Source of the DNA: Neotabrizicola shimadae
GTDB taxonomy: Bacteria > Pseudomonadota > Alphaproteobacteria > Rhodobacterales > Rhodobacteraceae
Reading direction: 5' to 3'
Assembly: GCF_019623905.1 (NCBI RefSeq)
Contig: NZ_CP069370.1
Coordinates: 1,922,001-1,986,000 of the forward strand
DNA: 64,000 nt
The notes under the pieces were generated by a model that searched no databases, was not told the DNA's origin, and saw nothing but the letters and a program-made list of their open reading frames with translations. Below are positions 25,177-34,727 of this stretch, in pieces (position 1 is the stretch's first letter; the number at the start of each line of letters is the position of its first letter). The translations under genes were made by a program, and so were the position numbers.

Positions 25177-25198
25177 CTATCTGAGCCCAGATCGAACG
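25177..25198 (+). promoter_or_regulatory. Conserved element upstream of flp copy 4
   Basis: Fourth occurrence of TGAGCCCA-N4-CGAACGG, in the third complete repeat unit. Confidence 0.45.
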
Positions 25199-25281
25199 GG
25201 ACGACCGGAACAGAGGCCGGATCGAAGACCCCCCGGAGACGATCATCGAACCGAGCAACACTGATCCTGAGGGACAACACC

Positions 25282-25488
25282 ATGAAACTGCTGAACATCT
25301 TCAAGTCGTTCAAGTCCGAAGAGTCGGGCGCCGTGACCGTGGACTGGGTCGTGCTGACCGCCGCCATCGTCGGCCTCGGCATGGTCGTGATGGTCGCCGT
25401 CGGCGGCGGCATCCAGGGCCTGGGCAACTCCATCGTGGACGACCTGGGCGAGCGCGCTTCGGGCTACGAGAACCAGACCTCGAACTGA
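25282..25488 (+). CDS. flp: Flp-type pilin, copy 4
   Basis: Same 68-aa product; one silent base change at 25398 compared with copies 1-3. The repeat ends soon after its stop codon, so the DNA after it is unique and leads into the fifth pilin-like gene and cpaB. This is probably the ancestral copy, next to the rest of the operon. Confidence 0.92.
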   Translation: MKLLNIFKSFKSEESGAVTVDWVVLTAAIVGLGMVVMVAVGGGIQGLGNSIVDDLGERASGYENQTSN

Positions 25489-25511
25489 TCCGCACAACGC
25501 AGGTCACAGGC

Positions 25512-25540
25512 AAGGCCGCGTCCCGAAAGGGCGCGGCCTT
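25512..25540 (+). terminator. Hairpin after flp copy 4
   Basis: Same stem (AAGGCCGCG / CGCGGCCTT) although the repeat has already diverged a little on its left, suggesting the hairpin itself is conserved for function. Confidence 0.7.
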
Positions 25541-25716
25541 CGCCATTTCCGGCAGCGGCGCACACCCCTGAGGGCCAGGCCGCGAAAAGCCCGTCTCCGG
25601 GGCCTGCAATGGCCCGACCCGCTCCGTATTCTCGCCACATTGCCGGTGTACCCCGGCTTCTGGGGCGAGGGTGCCCGCAGAAACTGCATGCGGCACGGAC
25701 ACGAAGGACGACGAGC

Positions 25717-25923
25717 ATGACCACTGACCCGCAAAGGAACGTCCAGGCCAGTTTCTCGCTGGACGAGTCGGGCGCGATCACCGTCGACTGGGTGGTCCTA
25801 AGTGCCGCGGTCATCGGGTTGGGCATGGTGGTGTTGCTGCCCGTTGCGTTCTCGGCCGACAGTTCGGCCTCCGGGATCGCCAACTACATATCCAACCTCA
25901 AGGTGGGTTACGGCAACGACTGA
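25717..25923 (+). CDS. Fifth, diverged Flp-like pilin
   Basis: Also 68 aa: MTTDPQRNVQASFSLDESG, then AITVDWVVLSAAVIGLGMVVL and a tail ending VGYGND. It keeps the SGA-TVDWV processing region but has a longer polar leader and a different tail from the four identical copies. It could be a minor or assembly-initiating pilin. ATG 25717 has AAGGACGACGAG upstream. It lies 64 bases before cpaB without the flp-type hairpin between, so it is likely in the same transcript as the secretion genes. Confidence 0.8.
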   Translation: MTTDPQRNVQASFSLDESGAITVDWVVLSAAVIGLGMVVLLPVAFSADSSASGIANYISNLKVGYGND

Positions 25924-25987
25924 GGATCGACCGCAGAAGAGGCGCTGCTGAACCGGTTCCAGGCATACAGGCAAAAGGAAACTGACG

Positions 25988-26845
25988 ATGCGCATGGTAT
26001 TCGCACTGGTCCTGATGGTGGGCGTCGCGCTTGCCGGCGCGGCCGTGTACATGGCACAGGGCTACATCAGCCAGACCCAGAACGCTCTGGCGCAGGAACG
26101 CGCGGCACGCGCGAAGGCGGGCCCGCTGGTCGAAGTCTTCGTGGTCAACAAGGACCGCAACTATGGCGACCCGCTGACTAAGGACGACGTACAGAAGATC
26201 TACTGGCCCGAGAACGCCCTGCCCAAGGACATTGCCCGGGACGAGGCTCTTCTGTTCCCCGAAGGCAATTCCGAGCCGCGCTTCGTCGCCCGTTCGATGG
26301 CAAAGTTCGAGCCGGTCCTCATGTCGAAAGTGACTGATCCCGGCGAACCGGCCGGCCTGAACGGCCAGTTGAAGGACGGCGAGCGGGCGTTTGCGATCCG
26401 TGTCGATGTGGCGAGTGGCGTGTCGGGCTTCCTGCAGCCCTCTGACTTTGTCGATGTCTACTGGACCGGCCCCGCCCCGGGCCAGCAAACCGACGTGACG
26501 CAGCTCATCGAAGGCTCCCTGCGGATCGTGGCGATCGACCAGCAAGCCAGCACCGACAATTCGGGCGGCGGTGCCGTCATCGCCCGGACAGTGACCGTTG
26601 CGGCCTCGCCGCAGCAGGTGGCGCGCCTGGCTCAAGCCCAGGCAACGGGTCGGATGGCCCTGTCGCTTGTCGGGTCCAGTGCCGATACTGCAACGTCGGT
26701 CGAAGTGAACGGCAAGAGCCTTCTTGGTATCGTCGATGCACAGGAGCCCGAACCGGCACCCGTGATCGCCGAAGCAAAGGTCTGCACGTTGAAGACCCGC
26801 AAGGGCGGCGAAGTACAGATCACCGAGATTCCCTGCACCAACTGA
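25988..26845 (+). CDS. cpaB: Tad pilus assembly protein CpaB/RcpC
   Basis: 285-aa inner-membrane-anchored periplasmic protein: an N-terminal transmembrane helix (VFALVLMVGVALAGAAVYMA), then a SAF domain (about 48-120) and the CpaB C-terminal part with AFAIRVDVASGVSGFLQPSDFVDVYW in two pieces. It helps the secretin and may contact peptidoglycan. It ends CTLKTRKGGE...PCTN with two cysteines. AAGGAAA ribosome site. A strong terminator separates it from cpaC. Confidence 0.9.
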   Translation: MRMVFALVLMVGVALAGAAVYMAQGYISQTQNALAQERAARAKAGPLVEVFVVNKDRNYGDPLTKDDVQKIYWPENALPKDIARDEALLFPEGNSEPRFVARSMAKFEPVLMSKVTDPGEPAGLNGQLKDGERAFAIRVDVASGVSGFLQPSDFVDVYWTGPAPGQQTDVTQLIEGSLRIVAIDQQASTDNSGGGAVIARTVTVAASPQQVARLAQAQATGRMALSLVGSSADTATSVEVNGKSLLGIVDAQEPEPAPVIAEAKVCTLKTRKGGEVQITEIPCTN

Positions 26846-26862
26846 CGCAGCGACAAGATCGT

Positions 26863-26900
26863 GCCGGGACCCCATCTATGGAGGTCCCGGCTTTCCTTTT
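26863..26900 (+). terminator. Intrinsic terminator between cpaB and cpaC
   Basis: Perfect 9-bp stem GCCGGGACC / GGTCCCGGC, 11-base loop, then TTTCCTTTT. It suggests that cpaC onward has its own promoter. Confidence 0.85.
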
Positions 26901-26901
26901 C

Positions 26902-26966
26902 GCAACTATTCGCGCCTGTTGCAGGTTATCCACATAAAGAGCAGCGGACAACCGACTGATAGTTGC
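26902..26966. promoter_or_regulatory. Separated inverted repeat GCAACTAT ... ATAGTTGC before cpaC
   Basis: Eight-base arms at 26902-26909 and 26959-26966, 49 bases apart, in an AT-richer 80-base stretch that also has TTGCAAAAAAA. This is where the cpaC promoter should lie; the arms could be two sites for one regulator, consistent with looping. Confidence 0.35.
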
Positions 26967-27049
26967 AAAAAAACGGCGCTTAGCGCAGGATGCACAAAAG
27001 AGCGGGCAAGAAGAACCCGCACCGAGGCGTGATCGAAAGGGCAGGTCAC

Positions 27050-28450
27050 ATGAGCATGCGTTTGCATTGGGCGGCGGGTCTGTTTGGCCTGGCGCTGGGA
27101 CTTTCGCCCATGTCGCCGGCCATGGCGCAGAACCTGCGGGTCATGCAGGGGTCCGAGACAGCCCCTCTCAGCGTGCCAATGAACCGCGCCGTTGTGGTGG
27201 AAAGCGACATCCCCTTCGCCGAACTGTCCATCGCCAACCCCGGCATCGCCGACATCTCGACGCTGTCGGACAAGACGATCTACGTGCTGGGCAAGACGCC
27301 CGGGCGCACGACGCTGACCCTGCTTGGTCCGGACGGCAAGCTTATCTCCAACGTGGAGGTCCACGTCGCCCCCGACATCGCAGAGTTCAAGGAACGTCTG
27401 CGGCAGATCCTTCCGGGCGAAAACATCGAGGTCCGAACGGCCAACGACGGGATCGTGCTGTCAGGCACCGTGTCCTCGACCGCCAAGCTGGATCGCGCGC
27501 TTGACCTGGCCAACCGCTATGCGCCGGAGCGGGTGTCCAACCTGATGACGGTGGGCGGCACGCAGCAGGTGATGCTGAAGGTGCGCTTTGCCGAAATGCA
27601 ACGTTCGGTCGCCAAGAACCTGTCATCCTCCATCGCGCTGCGCTCGACCGGCGGCGACGTCGGCGTAATCGGCGAAAGCGGAACCTGGCTGCAGGGTGAC
27701 AACGACATCAGCAACTCCACCATCACGCCGCGCGACAATGTCGAGGGCGCTCTTGGCCTTGGCTTCACGGCCGGAAACCTGGAGTTCGCGGTTCTGCTGG
27801 AGGCGCTGGAATCCAAGGGCATGGTGCGCACGCTGGCGGAGCCGAACCTGACCGCCCTTTCTGGCCAGGAAGCAAGCTTCCTTGCCGGCGGCGAATACCC
27901 GATCCCGGTGGCGGGCGGTGATGGCACGATCGGCATTGAGTACAAGCCGTTTGGCGTGCAGCTTGGCTTCACTCCTGTGGTGGTCGATGGCAACATCATC
28001 AACCTGACGATCAACGCCGCCGTTTCGGCGATCGACTCCTCCATCACCATCCAGTCCGAGGGCTTCTCGGTCAACGCCTTCAAGGTGCGCGAAACGGCCA
28101 CCACGGTCGAGATGCGCGACGGCGAGAGTTTCGCCATCGCCGGCCTGTTGCAGGATGACTTCCGCGACCTGAACGGACAGGTTCCCTGGCTGGGTGACAT
28201 TCCGGTCCTGGGCACGCTGTTCCGCTCGGCCGACTATCAGCGCGCGCAAAGCGAACTGGTCATCATCGTGACTCCGCATCTGGTGAACCCGACGCGCGGC
28301 GAGGCCTTGGCCCTGCCGACGGACCGGGTCCGCATCCCGACCGAACGCGAGCTCTTCCTGTTCGGCAAGACTGCCGGGTCCAACACCGGAGCGGCGGGCG
28401 AAGTGGCCCGACAGGACTACAGCGGCTCCTACGGCTATGTGATGGAGTGA
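27050..28450 (+). CDS. cpaC: Tad pilus outer membrane secretin CpaC/RcpA
   Basis: 466-aa secretin. Signal peptide ends AMAQ; an N-terminal pilus-formation domain (VVVESDIPFAELSIANP, YVLGKTPGRTTLTLLG), a BON-like segment (about 110-165) and the C-terminal secretin domain with EPNLTALSGQEASFLAGGEYPIPV in two parts, VPWLGDIPVLGTLFRS and ELVIIVTPHLVNP. It forms the outer-membrane channel for the pilus. Start ATG 27050 by AAAGGGCAGG; the upstream frame to 26990 is not needed. Stop overlaps the OmpA-family gene by one base. Confidence 0.93.
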   Translation: MSMRLHWAAGLFGLALGLSPMSPAMAQNLRVMQGSETAPLSVPMNRAVVVESDIPFAELSIANPGIADISTLSDKTIYVLGKTPGRTTLTLLGPDGKLISNVEVHVAPDIAEFKERLRQILPGENIEVRTANDGIVLSGTVSSTAKLDRALDLANRYAPERVSNLMTVGGTQQVMLKVRFAEMQRSVAKNLSSSIALRSTGGDVGVIGESGTWLQGDNDISNSTITPRDNVEGALGLGFTAGNLEFAVLLEALESKGMVRTLAEPNLTALSGQEASFLAGGEYPIPVAGGDGTIGIEYKPFGVQLGFTPVVVDGNIINLTINAAVSAIDSSITIQSEGFSVNAFKVRETATTVEMRDGESFAIAGLLQDDFRDLNGQVPWLGDIPVLGTLFRSADYQRAQSELVIIVTPHLVNPTRGEALALPTDRVRIPTERELFLFGKTAGSNTGAAGEVARQDYSGSYGYVME

Positions 28451-29091
28451 TGCGGATGCGCTTCCTGCCTGTCTTCGCTGCACTCTCCATGACAACCCTC
28501 GCGGCTTGCGACATCCCTGCCGGGTCCCAGATCGACCAGGGACAGTTCGGCGGCGCGACCATGAACAATTCGCAGCTGATGCAGGGCGACATCTCTGCCG
28601 AACGTGCCCTGGGGCTGCGCTTCGCCAGCGAAGTCAACCCGACCGTGAACTTCGCGTTCGACTCGTCGGTTCTGACGCCTCAGGCCCAGGCGATCCTGCG
28701 GCAGCAGGCCAACTGGATCCGCCAGTTCCCCGAACTGAGGTTCCGGGTCTATGGCTTCACCGACAACGTGGGCACGAAGGAATACAACTATCAGCTTGGC
28801 CTGCGCCGGGCGAATGCGGTGGTTGCCTACTTCTCGCAACTTGGCATCTCTCGCTCGCGGCTCGAAGCGATCGTGTCCTACGGCAAGACGCGCCCGCTGA
28901 TCCCGGTGCCTGGCCCGGAAATCCGCAACCGCCGCGCTGTCACCGAGGTCTCGGGCTTCGTGAAGGCCCAGCCGATCCCACTGAACGGCAAGTACGCGGA
29001 AATCGTCTTCCGCGAATACGTGGAAAGCGCCACCCGGCCGCATCCGCAAGTCGTCGAGATAGAAACCCAGGTCGATCCAGGCGGCAACTGA
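28450..29091 (+). CDS. OmpA-family lipoprotein of the Tad locus
   Basis: 213-aa lipoprotein: leader ends LAAC (about residue 19). Residues about 60-170 form an OmpA/MotB peptidoglycan-binding domain (NFAFDSSVLTPQAQAIL, YGFTDNVGTKEYNYQLGLRRANAV). It takes the place where cpaD often stands in other loci and probably ties the secretin to the cell wall. ATG overlaps the cpaC stop (TGATG). Confidence 0.85.
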   Translation: MRMRFLPVFAALSMTTLAACDIPAGSQIDQGQFGGATMNNSQLMQGDISAERALGLRFASEVNPTVNFAFDSSVLTPQAQAILRQQANWIRQFPELRFRVYGFTDNVGTKEYNYQLGLRRANAVVAYFSQLGISRSRLEAIVSYGKTRPLIPVPGPEIRNRRAVTEVSGFVKAQPIPLNGKYAEIVFREYVESATRPHPQVVEIETQVDPGGN

Positions 29092-29112
29092 TCATAGGGG
29101 AAGTGAAAGCCG

Positions 29113-29147
29113 ACAGCCGCGTGCCCGCAGGGGCCGCGGCTGTTTCC
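29113..29147 (+). terminator. Hairpin after the OmpA-family gene
   Basis: ACAGCCGCG / CGCGGCTGT stem with a 13-base loop followed by TTTCC. The next 186 bases before cpaE hold no gene. Confidence 0.6.
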
Positions 29148-29333
29148 GTCTTGGACGAAAATCAAAGATTCACGATCTTTCAGCCCAATTGTCGCCACCA
29201 TTCCCGGTGAGTTTCGGCACCATGGCAACAGTCGCGCGGGATGAGCAGCCGCGCACGGTTCGCCGGTTCCGGGGGCTCTCACGCAAGGGTGGTCCCGTTC
29301 CGGGGGCCGTCTTTGAAAGGACGAACAGAGGCG

Positions 29334-30611
29334 ATGACGAGCGTGGCAAATCTACAGCCGGACCCGGCGCCGATCGTGGCCTGTACGATCTCGCGCGATG
29401 TGCAGAACTTCGATCTTCTGATCGACGACATGGAACTCGAGCTCGGAGAAAGCTGGGGTGATCTGTCCTTCGACGATGCGATAACCTTCTTCGGCCAGCC
29501 CGATGCCGCATCGCTGGAGTTCGTCGCCGTCGCGGTGAATGCCGAAGATGAAAAGGATCTCGGCCGCATTGCCGAGATCATCAAGCAGGCGAAGGTGAAG
29601 GGCATCAAGGTCATCCTGATCGCCGATCAGGTGAGCCCGGTGGCACTGCACCAGCTTCTGCGCCTGGGGGCCGAGGACTTCGTGCCCTACCCCCTGCCGG
29701 ACGGCGCCCTGCATGACGCAATCGAACGGATGCGCAAGACCCAGGCGGCGGCAGCGCCCGTTGTTGTGGCCACCCGCGACGGCCTGGTTGACGAGGAATT
29801 CTCGCACCCAAGCTTCAAGGCAAAGGGCGACCGTGACGGCGTTCTGCTGCCGGTCCATGGCCTCGCCGGTGGAACAGGCGCCACGACCTTCGCCGTGAAC
29901 CTGGCCTGGGAACTCGCCGCGGTCATCAAGACCGATGCCCCGCGGGTCTGCCTGATCGACCTTGATTTCCAGTACGGCTCAGTTGCGACCTATCTCGACC
30001 TGCCACGCAAGGAAGTGGTGTTCGAGATGCTGACCGACATGGGCGCCGCCGACAGCGACAGCCTCCTTTCGGCGATGCTGACCTTCAACGACAAGCTGCA
30101 TGTGCTGACGGCCCCGTCGGACATGCTTCCCCTCGACATCGTGGGGCCTGAAGAGATCGGCAAGCTTCTGGACATGGCGCAGGCGAATTTCGACTTTGTC
30201 GTGGTGGACATGCCTTCGACCATCGTGAACTGGACAGAGACCGTCCTGGCGCGCGCCCATGTCTACTTTGCGACCATGCAGTTGGATCTGCGCTCGGCCC
30301 AGAACGTGCTGCGCCTGATCCGTGCGCTGAAGGCCGAGGGCCTGCCGCATGAAAAGCTGCGCTATGTCCTGAACTATGCGCCAAAGTTCACCGATCTTTC
30401 GGCCAAGAGCCGGGTCAAGCGCATGGCCGAAAGCCTGGACATCGAAATAGAACTGCAACTGCCCGATGGCGGCGCCCAGGTCACCCAGGCCAACGATCAC
30501 GGCCTGCCCCTGGCGGAATCCGCCGCCAAGAACCCGTTGCGCCGCGAGCTTCAGAAGCTGGCCAAGTCGCTTTTCGAACTGAACAAGGCCGTCGAAGCCG
30601 GCAAGGGCTGA
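29334..30611 (+). CDS. cpaE: Tad pilus localisation ATPase CpaE/TadZ
   Basis: 425-aa protein with an N-terminal receiver-like domain (about 20-140, lacking a clear phospho-Asp set) and a MinD/ParA-like ATPase with the deviant P loop HGLAGGTGATT near residue 185, LIDLDFQYG and VVVDMPS. It places the pilus machine at a cell pole. ATG 29334 has AGAGG upstream; the 31-codon extension in frame is unlikely. Directly followed by cpaF with 19 bases between. Confidence 0.9.
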   Translation: MTSVANLQPDPAPIVACTISRDVQNFDLLIDDMELELGESWGDLSFDDAITFFGQPDAASLEFVAVAVNAEDEKDLGRIAEIIKQAKVKGIKVILIADQVSPVALHQLLRLGAEDFVPYPLPDGALHDAIERMRKTQAAAAPVVVATRDGLVDEEFSHPSFKAKGDRDGVLLPVHGLAGGTGATTFAVNLAWELAAVIKTDAPRVCLIDLDFQYGSVATYLDLPRKEVVFEMLTDMGAADSDSLLSAMLTFNDKLHVLTAPSDMLPLDIVGPEEIGKLLDMAQANFDFVVVDMPSTIVNWTETVLARAHVYFATMQLDLRSAQNVLRLIRALKAEGLPHEKLRYVLNYAPKFTDLSAKSRVKRMAESLDIEIELQLPDGGAQVTQANDHGLPLAESAAKNPLRRELQKLAKSLFELNKAVEAGKG

Positions 30612-30630
30612 GACGGATCGGGGGAAAACC

Positions 30631-32091
<1,461 letters not shown>

Positions 32092-32100
32092 GGCACTCCC

Positions 32101-33069
32101 ATGCAGATCTCTGCGGCCCCCCTGATCTATGTCCTCATCTTCGTCGCGGTGATCCTGCTGGTCGAAGGCCTGTACCTGACCGTCTTCGGCAAGTCGATCA
32201 GCCTGAACAGCCGCGTCTCGCGGCGCCTGTCTCTTCTGGAAAAGAACGGAAACCGCGAGCAGGTTCTGGAACAGCTCCGCAAGGAAATGTCCCAGCACAT
32301 GAACTCGATGGGGATTCCGCTCTACTCGATCCTCGCCACAAAGGCGCAACGGGCGAACATCGCCTTCTCGCCGAAACAGCTGGTGATGATCATGGGCGTG
32401 CTGTCCGTGGTGTCCTACTTCGGCCTGACGCTTGGGACAGAGGCGTCGACCCCGGTGCGCATGGTCGTGGCCCTCATCATGGGAGTGGGTGGCGTCTACA
32501 CCTGGGTGGACCGCAAGGCCAAGAAACGCATGGCGCTTCTGGAAGAACAGCTTCCCGACGCGGTGGAACTCATGGTGCGCAGCCTGCGCGTCGGCCACCC
32601 CTTCTCGTCGGCCATCGCCATCGTGGCGAAGGAAGTTCCTGACCCCTTGGGCACCGAATTCGGCATGATCGCCGACGAAGCCGCCTACGGCCGGGACGTG
32701 GCCGACAGCCTGAAGGCCTTCGCAGAACGGATGGACAGCCAGGACCTGCGCTTCCTTGCCGTTGCCGTGACGATCCAGCAGCAATCGGGCGGCAACCTTG
32801 CCGAGATCCTCGAAGGTCTGGCCAAGGTGATCCGCGCGCGCTTCAAGCTGTTCCGCCGTGTGAAGGCCATCACGGCCGAGGCGAAATGGTCGGGCATGTT
32901 CCTGTCGGGCTTCCCGATCGCCGCGTTGATCATGATCAGCGTGATCCGCCCCGACTACTATGACGACGTGAAGGACACTCCCGCCTTCATCCCCGCGGCG
33001 CTCATCGTGGCCGTGTTCCTGATCGTCAATGTCATCTTCATGAAGATGATGGTCAACATCAAGGTTTGA
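32101..33069 (+). CDS. tadB: Tad pilus inner membrane platform protein TadB
   Basis: 322-aa type II secretion F-domain protein with membrane segments near residues 8-28, 95-135 and at the C terminus (about 265-318). The F domain includes LPDAVELMVRSLRVGHPFSSA and QQSGGNLAEILEGLAKVIR. It forms the membrane base with TadC, bound to CpaF. Nine bases separate it from cpaF. Confidence 0.93.
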   Translation: MQISAAPLIYVLIFVAVILLVEGLYLTVFGKSISLNSRVSRRLSLLEKNGNREQVLEQLRKEMSQHMNSMGIPLYSILATKAQRANIAFSPKQLVMIMGVLSVVSYFGLTLGTEASTPVRMVVALIMGVGGVYTWVDRKAKKRMALLEEQLPDAVELMVRSLRVGHPFSSAIAIVAKEVPDPLGTEFGMIADEAAYGRDVADSLKAFAERMDSQDLRFLAVAVTIQQQSGGNLAEILEGLAKVIRARFKLFRRVKAITAEAKWSGMFLSGFPIAALIMISVIRPDYYDDVKDTPAFIPAALIVAVFLIVNVIFMKMMVNIKV

Positions 33070-33076
33070 GGCTGCC

Positions 33077-34054
33077 ATGTCCTTCGTAGCAAACATCAGC
33101 CAGACCTTGACCGAGAAGTTCGGTCCGCTGGGGCCGATGATCGGGCTGCTGGCGGCCGGGCTTGCGCTGGTGGCCGTGGCCCTGGCGGTCATGCTGAAGA
33201 AGACGCCCGAGCCTTTTGACAAGCTCAAGGCGCAACGCCAGGTGCAGAACATCTCCAGCACCGAAGCCGCACCCTTGCGCCAGCGCGACCGCGCCGAAAA
33301 GCTGGAACGCTTCGCCTCCTTCCTGGAACCGCAGGATGCCGAACAGATGTCGGCCTCGCGGCTCAAGATGCTGCGCGCCGGCTACCGCGACAAGAACGCG
33401 GTCCGCCTGTTCCACTTTGCCCAGTTCACCCTGGGCATCGGGGCCCTCGCCATCGGCGTGATCTACAGCATGTTCCTTTCCTCCAGCCAGGAAGTGAACA
33501 CGCAAGGTCTGATCCTCTCGACCCTGTTTCCCGGCGTCATGGGCTATTACCTGCCGCAGTACTGGGTGCAGCGCCGCGCTCAGACCCGGACGCAGGAAAT
33601 CATCTCGGGCTTTCCCGATGCGCTCGACCTGATGCTGGTCTGTGTCGAAGCCGGCCAGTCGCTGGACCAGTCGATCATTCGCGTCGCAAAGGAAACCCGT
33701 GCAGGCTACCCGGCACTGGCCGACGAGTTCGAGATCGTCGCGAACGAAGTCAAGGCTGGCAAGGAACGGGTGCAGGTTCTGAAGGACATGTCCGAACGCG
33801 TCGGCATCGCGGACGTGTCCTCCTTCGTGACCACGCTGGTCCAGTCCGCCACCTTCGGCACCTCGATCGCCGAAGCCCTTCGCGTCTATTCGGCCGAAAT
33901 GCGTGACAAGCGCGTGATGCGTGCCGAAGAGAAGGCGAACGTCTTGCCGACCAAACTTACTCTGGGCACAATGATGTTCACGGTGCCGCCCCTGATGATC
34001 ATCCTGATCGGACCTTCGGTCTACGGCATCACGCAGACGCTCGGAGGCCAATGA
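33077..34054 (+). CDS. tadC: Tad pilus inner membrane platform protein TadC
   Basis: 325-aa paralogue of TadB: transmembrane segments near 20-40, 115-155 and 295-320, F domain with FPDALDLMLVCVEAGQSLDQSI and SATFGTSIAEALRVYS. Partner of TadB in the inner membrane. Starts 7 bases after tadB. Confidence 0.93.
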   Translation: MSFVANISQTLTEKFGPLGPMIGLLAAGLALVAVALAVMLKKTPEPFDKLKAQRQVQNISSTEAAPLRQRDRAEKLERFASFLEPQDAEQMSASRLKMLRAGYRDKNAVRLFHFAQFTLGIGALAIGVIYSMFLSSSQEVNTQGLILSTLFPGVMGYYLPQYWVQRRAQTRTQEIISGFPDALDLMLVCVEAGQSLDQSIIRVAKETRAGYPALADEFEIVANEVKAGKERVQVLKDMSERVGIADVSSFVTTLVQSATFGTSIAEALRVYSAEMRDKRVMRAEEKANVLPTKLTLGTMMFTVPPLMIILIGPSVYGITQTLGGQ

Positions 34055-34132
34055 ACTTGACCCGCACGCCCCATCGGCAAACGACCGCAGCAGGCGGAGG
34101 GTGCTGAGATAGCCCTGCCCCGCCTGCCAGGG

Positions 34133-34693
34133 ATGCGGCCTGCCGTCGCGATCCTTCTGCTTCTGGCCGCCTGTTCACCGGGCGGCCTTGGCCTTTCCGG
34201 CACGGGCGGCGGCCCGCCCGCCGCCGATGGCAGCCGGCGGGGCGAAAGCGGCATGGTGGTGGGCGACCGGCTCATGGCCTCGGGCGAATATGAACTTGCG
34301 CTGAAAGCCTATCTCCGCGCCGCCGCCGACGAAGGCATGACCTCGGATGTCCTGGCCTCCATCGGTTCGGCCAACCTTGCCCTCGGCAGGCTCAACCAGG
34401 CTGAACTGGCCCTGCGCCGTGCCGTCGACGAAGACCCCGAGAACATCCCTGCCCTGAACAACCTCGGCGTCGTGCTGATGAACGAGGACAAGCCCGGCGA
34501 GGCGCGGGTCTTCTTCCAGCGCGCCTATGCGCTGGACAGTGGCGCCACGGACTCCATTCGCGAAAATCTTCGCCTAGCTATCGCGCAGTCCGAGGGAACC
34601 GTGTATTCTGCTCCCGTAGAAGGCAAATCTCCCTCTGCCGTTGTGCGCGAACAGGACGGGTCCACCAATCTCGTCACCCTGTCCGATCTCTGA
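34133..34693 (+). CDS. tadD: TPR lipoprotein TadD-like
   Basis: 186-aa lipoprotein (leader ends LLLAAC) with about three tetratricopeptide repeats (SGEYELALKAYLRAAADEG; LASIGSANLALGRLNQAELALRRAVDEDP in two pieces; ALNNLGVVLMNEDKPGEARVFFQRAYALD). TadD is a pilotin-like helper for the secretin. No good ribosome site is visible, so the start is moderately sure. Confidence 0.85.
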   Translation: MRPAVAILLLLAACSPGGLGLSGTGGGPPAADGSRRGESGMVVGDRLMASGEYELALKAYLRAAADEGMTSDVLASIGSANLALGRLNQAELALRRAVDEDPENIPALNNLGVVLMNEDKPGEARVFFQRAYALDSGATDSIRENLRLAIAQSEGTVYSAPVEGKSPSAVVREQDGSTNLVTLSDL

Positions 34694-34727
34694 CGGCTCT
34701 GGGTCGAGCAGTTCAAAAGGACGCGAA

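Larger units (their letters stand above)
23866..25494 (+). repeat. Exact 468-bp tandem repeat carrying the flp genes (3.5 units)
   Basis: Units start at 23866, 24334, 24802 and 25270; the fourth is cut off at about 25494, just after its flp stop codon. Each unit holds a ribosome site, a 68-codon flp gene, a GC hairpin and the next upstream region. I see one base difference in the coding part (T to C at 25398, silent). Such identity points to recent duplication or ongoing gene conversion. Confidence 0.95.

Noticed and set aside
23866..25494. Regular repeats taken as a CRISPR array or phage att repeats
   Set aside because: The unit is 468 bp with a full pilin gene and no short repeat-spacer pattern; there is no cas, integrase or transposase gene.
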